From positions 847,266-911,265 of the forward strand of contig NZ_PDHM01000016.1 of the NCBI RefSeq assembly GCF_002573715.1: 64,000 bases of DNA, written 5' to 3'. Below are positions 1 to 7,800 of the stretch, one piece after another (the stretch's first letter is position 1; each line of letters starts with the position of its first letter). The notes under the pieces were generated by a model. The model made no database searches and had not been told where the DNA came from. It was given only the letters and a program-made list of their open reading frames with translations. The stretch comes from Paenibacillus sp. EZ-K15 (GTDB lineage Bacteria; Bacillota; Bacilli; Paenibacillales; Paenibacillaceae). Both the position numbers and the translations under genes were made by a program.

Positions 1-8
1 CAGCTGTT

Positions 9-1940
9 TCATTTCATGTAGCGATATTCCAAGAGATTCTTCAAATTTGAGATTCTCTGCAGCAGCTTCTCCCCGACATTGGTTTCCTTCACCAGCTTCC
101 GCTCCAGTTCTTTGTCCACCAGTCTTTTTACAGACAATACGTCCGTTCCGTTACATAACACATCTTCTTTTGAATTAAATTTCTTATGGGCGACGAGCTG
201 CATGCCAAAGGAATTATACAACAAGGTATATCCGGCGATGCCCGTTGTGGATTGATAGGCTTTGGAAAAACCGCCGTCAATGACGACCATTCTCCCATTT
301 GCTTTAACGGGGTTCTCCCCACGAATTTCTTTAACCGGCGTGTGGCCGTTTATGATATGTCCATGATCCGGATTCAAATCAAACTCCAGCAGGATTTTCC
401 GGCAGATTTCCTCGTTTTCACGCAAATGGTAGTAAGGATTCTTTCTCTCCTTATGGGTTTCTTTATCTTGGATAAAATACCGTTCAAAGGTGGTCATTTC
501 TCTCTTTCCAAAGAGCGAGGAACATTTCCCTGTCCAGATGTACCATACCATATCTGTAGCCAGATCATCCGTCTCTTCCGGATGCGCAAAGGCGTGACGT
601 AAATAATACTCAAAAACATCAAGCAGTTGACGGCTCGAGTACGTCTTGTCTTCAATCTGCATTTCTTCCATGTTTCCTTCTTCATCCAAAGGAATACAGC
701 CGTGGATTAACAAATTCCCGTTGTATTTTAAATAAAGGCTTCCCTTTTTCATAAGAAAATTCATATGTCTGGCCAGCTTTTCGGAATGTTGAACGGAGAA
801 CAGCAGCTTTTCCATCACCTGCTGTTCTTCCTCCAGCAATTGTTCAGGCTGCTGCGGTTTTACGGCTCTGAAACAGGTGTTTTCCAGCGGGTAAGTTTTT
901 CCGCCGATCTTGATTTCATTTTTATCGTAATCGATTTGCTCAAGCAAAAGCCTTTCAGACATATCAAAGTATGGACGTCTCTTAATAATCGGGATTTCAA
1001 GCTTAAACTGGATCATGGCAATGGCTTGATGAATTTTGGTAATCTGCAGGATTTCCTGCTCCGATAGGTTATGGCCTTGCTGCAGCTTCGGTCTGAAGGC
1101 CGGATTGTCATCATAGTATTTCTCCGCCAAGTTCAGCAGTGGGCGAAGATTGATTCCGTATACATCTTCGATGATGTCCAGATTGTCGTATCTGGCACAG
1201 ATCCGGATAATATTCGCAAGGCAGACTTGGGAACCCGAAAAGGCACCTATCCACAGGACATCATGGTTCCCCCACTGAATGTCTACAGAATGGTAGTTGA
1301 TCAGCGTGTCCATAATTTTTTCGGGGTCTGGTCCGCGGTCATAGATATCTCCGACCACATGAAGATGGTCAACCACCAGGCGCTGTGTCGTATAAGCAAG
1401 GCCGATAATAAGCTTGTCCGCCAGGCCCAAGGAGATAATTTGCCGGTATATTTCCTCATAATAAGGATCCTTATTGTTGGTCGAATCCGTCTTGTATAGA
1501 AGCTCTTCTACAATATATACAAACTGCTCGGGCAGAGCTTTACGCAATTTCGAGCGCGTATATTTGGAAGAGGCATAAGAAATGAGCTTAAGCATTTGTT
1601 CAATCGTTTGTCTATACCACCGGTCCAAGGCTTGTTTATTGCACAGGTCTCCTTTAACCAGCTGTATTTTTTCTTCCGGATAATAAACTAACGCCGCAAA
1701 ATCATTGATTTCATGATCCGTCCAAACCTCACGGAATAAATCTTTGATTTTCTCTTTTACGGTACCCGAACCGTTTCTTAGTACATGCTGAAAAGCCTGG
1801 AACTCCCCATGCAAATCACTGACAAAATGTTCAGTCCCCTTGGGGAGATTGGAGATCGCTTCAAGGTTGATGATCTCTGTGATGACTTTTTCTTCCGTAT
1901 CATAGTTCTGGGCCAATAAATCTAGAAACTGCGCATCCAA
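9..1940 (-). CDS. fbp: Fructose-1,6-bisphosphatase, class III
   Basis: Hydrolyses fructose-1,6-bisphosphate to fructose-6-phosphate in gluconeogenesis; cytosolic. The 643-residue length and overall sequence fit the class III enzymes restricted largely to Firmicutes. Metallophosphoesterase motifs are visible: SDLHGE near residue 42, GDIYDRGP near 199, GNHD near 226 and a late GHTPV. The start is TTG at 1940: the first in-frame ATG lies far inside, and an AAGGGGG ribosome site sits about ten bases upstream of the TTG. The gene stands alone; no promoter could be assigned with confidence. The stop lies almost at the window edge, so a downstream terminator cannot be seen. Identity is firm. Confidence 0.95.
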   Translation of the reverse strand: MDAQFLDLLAQNYDTEEKVITEIINLEAISNLPKGTEHFVSDLHGEFQAFQHVLRNGSGTVKEKIKDLFREVWTDHEINDFAALVYYPEEKIQLVKGDLCNKQALDRWYRQTIEQMLKLISYASSKYTRSKLRKALPEQFVYIVEELLYKTDSTNNKDPYYEEIYRQIISLGLADKLIIGLAYTTQRLVVDHLHVVGDIYDRGPDPEKIMDTLINYHSVDIQWGNHDVLWIGAFSGSQVCLANIIRICARYDNLDIIEDVYGINLRPLLNLAEKYYDDNPAFRPKLQQGHNLSEQEILQITKIHQAIAMIQFKLEIPIIKRRPYFDMSERLLLEQIDYDKNEIKIGGKTYPLENTCFRAVKPQQPEQLLEEEQQVMEKLLFSVQHSEKLARHMNFLMKKGSLYLKYNGNLLIHGCIPLDEEGNMEEMQIEDKTYSSRQLLDVFEYYLRHAFAHPEETDDLATDMVWYIWTGKCSSLFGKREMTTFERYFIQDKETHKERKNPYYHLRENEEICRKILLEFDLNPDHGHIINGHTPVKEIRGENPVKANGRMVVIDGGFSKAYQSTTGIAGYTLLYNSFGMQLVAHKKFNSKEDVLCNGTDVLSVKRLVDKELERKLVKETNVGEKLLQRISNLKNLLEYRYMK

Positions 1941-2321
1941 AACAAATGTCCCCCTTCAAGGAAATTTAGTGATGTATAGCCGGGTGTACTTAGAATCCCT
2001 ATGGCCTTTTAATAGGTTTTTTATTGGAGCTAGCCGCGTACCTTTAATCTAGTGTAATCATTTCGGAACCTGAACACTGCTATTCGTGAGGTTGCCCATG
2101 AATGATTAATTAATGAACAGTTCATTGCTAACGAATGAATAGAGACTTACATTTTTATATCTATTTTTTTATATCATAACATACACAAAAAAATTCAGCT
2201 CACTTACGTTAAGAAGTTAAATTGTAACATACTGGAATAAGGGGGGTTGCTTAGGCTTCACACTTTTAAACAACCTATTTAGCGAATTTGAAACAGATCC
2301 CCGTCTGCGGCCTTTTGGATT
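1941..2321. other. Intergenic, no gene seen
   Basis: AT-rich spacer of about 380 bases between fbp and the small secreted protein. It should contain the fbp promoter, but I could not pick one with good -35 and -10 boxes. No convincing ORF or long hairpin was found. Confidence 0.5.
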
Positions 2322-2747
2322 TTAATGAATTTCCAAGGACATTCCTTTCGAATAATAGCTGAAGGGAAAAACATGAGGTTCCCGAGGCTCATTCATTTCC
2401 GAAACTCGAATTACCTTATAGCTTGAGCTGTCCTTCTTCTCTAAATCGACTCTAATTCTTTTTTGGACTTTGTTGTCCTTAAAGAGATCCCCTTCTAAAG
2501 TAAGACTGGTGCCATTTACTTCACAGACTTTCTTAGGGTAAAAACCCCAATCTGTAATACCAAATTTTTTTGATATCGAGTCATTGATTTCTCTAAAAAG
2601 GATGGATAACGTGTAGGTTCGTATGTCCTTTACTGAATCCTCTACCTGCTCTTCTGGTGCAGCTAAACAAATTCCACTTACACTCATTGCAACTAAAAAT
2701 GTCGACAGAATCAAAAGTAATTTTATTTTGGATTTCAATTTGGTCAC
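2322..2747 (-). CDS. Small secreted protein of unknown function
   Basis: A protein of about 141 residues with a clear Sec signal peptide: a lysine-rich start, a hydrophobic stretch near residues 9-28 and a likely cleavage after LAA. The mature part is about 110 residues, charged and without transmembrane segments or cysteine motifs beyond one Cys. It resembles the short secreted Bacillus/Paenibacillus proteins grouped as DUF3888, but I cannot prove membership. Two starts are possible: GTG at 2747 or TTG at 2738. The TTG is better spaced from the GAGGTGA ribosome site. The gene stands alone, and no function can be inferred from neighbours. Confidence 0.7.
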   Translation of the reverse strand: MTKLKSKIKLLLILSTFLVAMSVSGICLAAPEEQVEDSVKDIRTYTLSILFREINDSISKKFGITDWGFYPKKVCEVNGTSLTLEGDLFKDNKVQKRIRVDLEKKDSSSYKVIRVSEMNEPREPHVFPFSYYSKGMSLEIH

Positions 2748-3344
2748 CTCTTCACCTGTATCGTTAACAAAAAAAATAAAATTATTTATGTGTGTGGTGA
2801 TATCAAAAAAGAGAGATTATATAGAAGTGAGCTATGGTGTGCGATTAATCGGCCGCAACGAAGTAATTGATATGATCCTAAAAATGAATCCCAGTGCTGC
2901 TGAACAGCGCGAGATAGCCTGAGTTCCTGAAGAATATTTTGGTGGTTCATTTCCTTTTCCGTTCAGGCATATAAGACAACATAAAAAACCAGAGACCATT
3001 TGGTCCTGGTTATTGTATTGCTATCGATTAATTCAGGAGTCTGCACTCTTTATGACATTAGCATACATTCATGAAGTACGTCATAATACCTTCAATCCTC
3101 TAAAATTTGCACAATGTTAGGATGGATTCCTCCCGATACACTCATTTGATGACTGACAATTTGGTTTGCGAAGTATTCCAATTGATCCCTTATAATTAAT
3201 GATGATCTATAAAAAGAATTATTCTCCATCGTTCTGCACAAATTATCACAGTAGAAATATTCTTGCTTTAGCAGGGACTTTCTCCAAAAAACATAAGCAT
3301 ACAATCGCTAATAAAATTGAAAATATGCGAATATTCAAAACGTT
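2748..3344. other. Gap between small secreted gene and biosynthetic operon
   Basis: About 600 AT-rich bases. They hold one clear leftward terminator (2982-3012) and two weak ORFs. One is on the plus strand ending at 2922, with a protein-like tail. The other, minus 3092-3304, has a TTG start and no ribosome site. I do not call either as a gene. The GC content rises sharply at 3345, where the biosynthetic operon ends. Confidence 0.5.
2982..3012 (-). terminator. Rho-independent terminator, leftward
   Basis: The stem arms AACCAG and CTGGTT continue as GACC/GGTC around an ATTT loop with one bulged A. On the minus strand the hairpin is followed by a run of six T. It lies about 330 bases past the M20 peptidase stop and is the first good terminator downstream of the biosynthetic operon. 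Confidence 0.65.
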
Positions 3345-4727
3345 TTAAAAGGCATCACGGTGCACTCCGTACCGCTCCAGCACCCGGTAAATTGCATTCG
3401 TGCCAAACTCGATCGCTTCTACGGGAATGCGTTCATCCGCCGCATGAATCAGTTTGGTAAACTGCATGTCCTTGGGCAGCGGCATTGGCAGGAAACCGTA
3501 AGTTTGGATGCCGAGCCTCGCAAACCATCTTCCGTCCGTCCCTCCGGGCAGCAGCATCGGCACCGGAACGGACTCCTTATCCGCTTCTTTCAACACATCG
3601 GACAGCAAATCGAACATTCCCATGTCGGGAGCTGCGGCGCATGGATCATGGCGCAGCACTTCCAGCCCGATCGAATCATGAATCGCGAATCGGCGCAGCT
3701 CGTCCATAAATTGCTGCGGAGTGACGCCCGGCAGCGTTCTGCCGTCCAGCTCGACCGTAATTTCGCTTGGATGAACGTTGATTTTCTCGCCGCCGTGAAC
3801 GACGGTCGCACTGACCGTATTACGCAGAAGAGGGGCGAACGTCCCTCCCTTTTCCCCCAGCAGCTTCAGGATGAGGCCGCACAGCCGGGGACGCAGCAGC
3901 CCTCTCAGCAGCAGCGCCGGCAGCAGCGGCAGTGCGGCGGCCATGCCTTCAATCATCAACCGGGCCGCTGGTGTCACACGTATCGGCAGCTTATTCCTGC
4001 TAAGCGATTGAAGCATGTTCCCCAATTGCGCCATACAGTCGGCTTCCGGATTGCCCATGGAGCCGTGGCCACCATCTCCTCGAATCGTCGCTTTGAGCCA
4101 ACAGAGCTGCTTCTCCGCCACCATAATCGGATAAAAGGTTTTCCCTAGGGCATGAAATGCAAAACCGCCAAATTCGCCTAGCGCATACTTTACGCCCGCA
4201 AAATAATCGGCATGCCGCTCTACCAGGTAGGAAGCCCCGTATTCGCCCCCTGCTTCCTCGTCGCTGACAATCGCTAGAATGAGATCGCCACGCAGCGCCA
4301 GCTTGCGGGCATGCGCGCGGAGGAAAGTCGATACGAGCATCACCACGCCGCCTTTCATGTCAAGAGCGCCCCGCCCCCAGACGAAGCCGCCCTCGATGTC
4401 GCCCCCGAACGGGTCGCGGCTCCAGGCTTGCATGTCGACGCCAACGACGTCGACATGCCCGTACAGCAGCAGCGGCGGTGCCTCCCCGCTGCCCTTCATC
4501 CTGGCCAGCAGATTGGGCCGGGCCGGATCAAGCGCGTAGGTCCGCGTCTCAATGCCCGCATCCTCAAGTAGTTGCTGGATATACATGACGCATGCGGCTT
4601 CCTCGCCCGGCGGATTTGTTGTATTGAAGCGGATCAATGCCTGCAAAATCTCCACGGGAGACGGCAGCTCCGCAGGGCGCTCGACTTCATCCTGCTCCAA
4701 CTCGTCATTGGTCAGCCGCATACCCAT
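3345..4727 (-). CDS. M20-family metallopeptidase (ArgE/DapE/ACY1-like)
   Basis: A 460-residue di-zinc amidohydrolase of the M20 family, which removes acyl or aminoacyl groups from amide-linked substrates. Metal-site motifs are intact: YGHVDVVG (His91, Asp93), an Asp at 123 in RGALDMKGG, and the catalytic/ligand pair DEEAGGEYG (Glu157, Glu158); a dimerisation-domain GHGS motif follows. No signal peptide is seen, so it is probably cytosolic. The start is ATG with an AAAGGAG site. It lies 14 bases after the acyltransferase gene and is as GC-rich as the megasynthases, so it is probably the last gene of the biosynthetic operon. It could trim an N-acyl group, process the product or detoxify it; the sequence does not say which. 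Confidence 0.85.
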   Translation of the reverse strand: MGMRLTNDELEQDEVERPAELPSPVEILQALIRFNTTNPPGEEAACVMYIQQLLEDAGIETRTYALDPARPNLLARMKGSGEAPPLLLYGHVDVVGVDMQAWSRDPFGGDIEGGFVWGRGALDMKGGVVMLVSTFLRAHARKLALRGDLILAIVSDEEAGGEYGASYLVERHADYFAGVKYALGEFGGFAFHALGKTFYPIMVAEKQLCWLKATIRGDGGHGSMGNPEADCMAQLGNMLQSLSRNKLPIRVTPAARLMIEGMAAALPLLPALLLRGLLRPRLCGLILKLLGEKGGTFAPLLRNTVSATVVHGGEKINVHPSEITVELDGRTLPGVTPQQFMDELRRFAIHDSIGLEVLRHDPCAAAPDMGMFDLLSDVLKEADKESVPVPMLLPGGTDGRWFARLGIQTYGFLPMPLPKDMQFTKLIHAADERIPVEAIEFGTNAIYRVLERYGVHRDAF

Positions 4728-4741
4728 GACCCCGCTCCTTT

Positions 4742-6022
4742 CTATAATAGACTGCCCGCGTATGATCGGTCGGCAGGAGAAACGCCTGGCAAGCTGCGCA
4801 GGCCGAACTCATCGCGCAGCCTTGCGAGCCGCCGCTTCTGCTCTTCGGCGGACGTGCCTTTGGTGCGAAACACCGATTCCAGCATCGCCAGCGCTTGCCG
4901 AACATGCGCCTCCGCCACTTGCTCTCCCGTATCCCGCAACCGATCGACCAACTGCTGCACGCCGCGGTAAGGCGAAGAGACGCCTTGTTCATATTCGGCC
5001 GCGTTCCAGTTGCGATTGCGGACGCAAGTGGCGATAGCCAGACAACGATTCAGCAGTTCAATTGAATAAGCGTCCGTCTGCCGGCTTGCGGCAAACAGAT
5101 GAGCCTCATCCTCCTTGTCGTCAAAAGAGAATACGCGCAGTCCATCCGATGGGGTAAGCCTTTTCAATACATTGCCCGAACCCAGTTCGACGGCATCGGC
5201 AATGCCAATGCTCTTCTGAAATGCAAGGACCGCCGGCCAATTGACGGGGTCCGTCAATCCCCTTGCCAGTATACCCGCGATCTCCGCCGTATTCCCGTAA
5301 GGCAAACCCGTCAAGGAGGAAACTACGGGAAAATCCATTTCTCCAAACGAGACGCAGCTCAGCACTTCGGCAAATTGCGCCGCGGCCGGCGCCATCAACG
5401 GGCTATGGAATGGCGCGCTTACCTGCAGTGGAATGACTGCGGCCCCATGGGCGGACAGTCTTTCGGACGCTTCATGGACGGCGTCTTTGTGTCCCGAAAT
5501 CACCGTCTGCTGCTCTGAATTCATATTCGATACCACAACAATACGGCTTCCGTCCGCGAAGCCCGCGCTGGTTTCCAGACATACTTTGGCGACAACATCA
5601 GGACTCGGCCCGTTCACGGCGGCCATCGCGCCGATCCCCGCAGCGGCGGTCCTTTGCATCAACTCGCCGCGGCGGCGTACGAGCCTGAGCGCATCCGGGA
5701 ACGCTATGGCTCCCGCGCAGGTTAAAGCGGTAATCTCGCCCAGGCTGTGGCCGGCGGCCATCGCCGGTACGTATCCCCATTCCCGGCTGTAGACGCGGTA
5801 CATCGCCACGCAAAGCGCAAGAATGGCGGGCTGGGCATTGTTCGTCCGCGTCAGCTCCGTCATCGGTCCCTCATACATCAGGCTGTTAAGACGTATGCCC
5901 AGCGCTTCGTTCGCTTCCTCCATCGTCGCTTTGACAATCGCATGCCGCTCGCTCAGCGCTTTTCCCATTCCGACGCGCTGCGAGCCCTGACCGGGAAACC
6001 ATATCGCATGTTTGTTCAGCAT
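4742..6022 (-). CDS. Free-standing malonyl-CoA:ACP acyltransferase (trans-AT)
   Basis: Loads malonyl units onto the carrier domain of the PKS module. The FabD fold is clear: GQGSQ at residues 11-15 and the nucleophile elbow GHSLGE with Ser93. The APFH motif near residue 206 resembles the xAFH form of malonyl-specific enzymes rather than the YASH form of methylmalonyl-specific ones. About 110 residues follow the catalytic domain, longer than plain FabD; the tail is charged and helical-looking with no recognised domain. The only PKS module here (7801-18108) has a KS but no AT of its own, so this enzyme probably serves it in trans. Its start overlaps the thioesterase stop by seven bases, indicating translational coupling. 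Confidence 0.92.
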   Translation of the reverse strand: MLNKHAIWFPGQGSQRVGMGKALSERHAIVKATMEEANEALGIRLNSLMYEGPMTELTRTNNAQPAILALCVAMYRVYSREWGYVPAMAAGHSLGEITALTCAGAIAFPDALRLVRRRGELMQRTAAAGIGAMAAVNGPSPDVVAKVCLETSAGFADGSRIVVVSNMNSEQQTVISGHKDAVHEASERLSAHGAAVIPLQVSAPFHSPLMAPAAAQFAEVLSCVSFGEMDFPVVSSLTGLPYGNTAEIAGILARGLTDPVNWPAVLAFQKSIGIADAVELGSGNVLKRLTPSDGLRVFSFDDKEDEAHLFAASRQTDAYSIELLNRCLAIATCVRNRNWNAAEYEQGVSSPYRGVQQLVDRLRDTGEQVAEAHVRQALAMLESVFRTKGTSAEEQKRRLARLRDEFGLRSLPGVSPADRSYAGSLL

Positions 6023-6756
6023 CTTCCATCACGCTCCTTCCTCAGGGTCGCAGGCGCCTCGGTCAGCATTTTGTTTATCTCCGCTACAACATCGCGTTCC
6101 CGCTCATGCAGGAAAAAATGTCCGCCTTCAAACAGCATCAGCTCGCAGCCTCCCGTCGCATAACGGTCCCATTCACCGAGCGGGCCTTTGATGCAGTCGT
6201 CATCTTTGCCGCTCAAGATGACGAGCCGGAGCGGCAGCGGCGGCCGCATCCGATGCTCGTATTCGCCGACAAGCTTGAAGTCGGCTCTTAGGATCGGCAT
6301 AAACATATCCAGCAGTTCCCGATGCTGGAACAGTTCGTCTGGCATGCCGCCGAGCTGTTTCAATTCCTCGAGAAACTCGTCATCCGGAAGCATATGGGTC
6401 CGGCGAGCCTCCTCCTGCTCGCAATGCGGCGCCCCTCTGCCGGAGAGGAAGACTGCCCCAGGCAACGGGAAGCCTTCCTCCCACAGCGCATGCAGCACCT
6501 CATACCCAAGCAGGCTGCCCATGCTGTGGCCGAATAAAGCATATGAATCGGAGCCAAGCGCCGTCTCGAGCACCAGCGGCAGCAAATCCTGCACGGCCTC
6601 CGCCGCGTCCTCATAGAACGGCTCGCCCATGCGGCTTCCTCTGCCCGCCAGTTCGGCCGGCACCAGACGCACGCCAGGATGCAGCCGGTTCGTCCAGCGC
6701 TTGTACACTTGTGCAGAGCCTCCTGCATATGGCAAACAAATTAAAGATATGGTCAT
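6016..6756 (-). CDS. Type II (editing) thioesterase
   Basis: A stand-alone alpha/beta-hydrolase thioesterase of 246 residues, the usual size for the NRPS/PKS editing family. It removes misprimed or stalled acyl groups from carrier domains. The nucleophile motif GHSMG has Ser78, a late GGHFFLHE supplies the catalytic His, and the N-terminus shows the typical LPYAGGSA. It lies between the BtrH-like gene (39 bases upstream) and the trans-AT (overlapping). Type II enzymes normally do not release the final product, which matters here because no terminal thioesterase domain is present in the assembly line. Confidence 0.93.
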   Translation of the reverse strand: MTISLICLPYAGGSAQVYKRWTNRLHPGVRLVPAELAGRGSRMGEPFYEDAAEAVQDLLPLVLETALGSDSYALFGHSMGSLLGYEVLHALWEEGFPLPGAVFLSGRGAPHCEQEEARRTHMLPDDEFLEELKQLGGMPDELFQHRELLDMFMPILRADFKLVGEYEHRMRPPLPLRLVILSGKDDDCIKGPLGEWDRYATGGCELMLFEGGHFFLHERERDVVAEINKMLTEAPATLRKERDGRC

Positions 6757-6795
6757 AACGCCCGCCTCCCGGTAACATGTTGACGCAAATGGCCG

Positions 6796-7767
6796 TTACG
6801 CGCCGGCGACCAGCGTGGTCCAGAACGCTTTTTCCTTCGCGAACAAATCGTTCGCGAGCGCCAGCTCTCTGCCGCGTTCGAAGTCCCCCGTCACAAAGCG
6901 GTCCTTCACCAGATCCCATCCTTCCTTCACTGCGCCAAGCTGACCGGATAGCGACTCAAGCAGCGCTTCGCCGATCATCCTCTTCTCCCGCATGGAGCGT
7001 AGCAGCGACATGTTGGCGATATGCCGATTGCAAATGATGTTGACGCCGACGAGGCCGTAGGTCAAATGAGCTTGCTTCTTCTCCGGGTCGGAATCTACAT
7101 TCCACATGCCCTCTACGGAGAACTCGCCAAGCTCCCTCGCCAGCCGTTCCGCATTTTCCAGCACTTCAGCCAGCTTCAACTCGTAGGGCTGAACCTTTTC
7201 CTGCAGGTTGTATACGTAGAAGGCAGGCCCCAAATAGTCCGGGTTCACGTTGTATTCCGAGTTGCCGTACGCCTTGAGCAGCCTTTCCTCTGGCACCTCA
7301 TGCTCCTCGTAGCCCGCAAGCGTATCGTCAATGACGTAGAAGGCGCCGCGCTCCTTGTCGTATCCGTTAAACAGCGAATAATGATACCAGTGGAACTTTT
7401 TCCAGGCCATGCTGCCCGGAAGCCAGTCGTACAGATCGACGTTTACGCTCAAGTTGCGTCCGCCCTCCATGATCGCCCTGATTTCCTCCAGCACCGTCTC
7501 CTTGCTGCGGAAATGACCGGGCTCGATATAGCGGAACACCTGCGACAGAGGGAATCTGGCCGGATCATCCATATAATACAGCGTGTCAATTGTCGGATAG
7601 CGAAAATCCTTGTCTGTTGCGGCCTCCCAAGGATAGTAACGGTAAATGTTCAAATACGCTGCATCCCTGTAGCTGGGCTCCTCCGACACCGCAATGGAAA
7701 ACGCCTGGTTCAGCATGCAGTTCATCCAAAACTCGTTAAACGGTTTCCTTTTCATCGACAGCTTCAT
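6796..7767 (-). CDS. BtrH-like papain-fold (C39-like) protein
   Basis: A 323-residue protein resembling the N-terminal domain of butirosin protein BtrH, a cysteine-protease-like acyltransferase that moves an acyl chain from an acyl carrier protein to an amine. Visible elements: an early Cys17 followed by a helix (NCMLNQ), then YHYSLFNGYD with His129 and FYVIDDT with Asp147/148, the spacing of a Cys-His-Asp triad. The C-terminal 120 residues are helical with no recognised motif. It starts 33 bases after the hybrid megasynthase, whose last domain is a condensation domain with no thioesterase. A role in product release or acyl transfer is therefore an attractive inference. The family call is moderately sure; the role is not. 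Confidence 0.65.
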   Translation of the reverse strand: MKLSMKRKPFNEFWMNCMLNQAFSIAVSEEPSYRDAAYLNIYRYYPWEAATDKDFRYPTIDTLYYMDDPARFPLSQVFRYIEPGHFRSKETVLEEIRAIMEGGRNLSVNVDLYDWLPGSMAWKKFHWYHYSLFNGYDKERGAFYVIDDTLAGYEEHEVPEERLLKAYGNSEYNVNPDYLGPAFYVYNLQEKVQPYELKLAEVLENAERLARELGEFSVEGMWNVDSDPEKKQAHLTYGLVGVNIICNRHIANMSLLRSMREKRMIGEALLESLSGQLGAVKEGWDLVKDRFVTGDFERGRELALANDLFAKEKAFWTTLVAGA

Positions 7768-7800
7768 GGTTCGCCGCCTCCTTAGACTCAGAATGTTGGT

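Noticed and set aside
2790..2922. Plus-strand frame ending at 2922 with protein-like tail (YIEVSYGVRLIGRNEVIDM)
   Set aside because: No ribosome site and no recognised family; could be a gene remnant, but cannot be supported.
3092..3304. Minus-strand frame of 70 codons before the cluster end
   Set aside because: TTG start, no ribosome site, no recognisable family; not enough to call.
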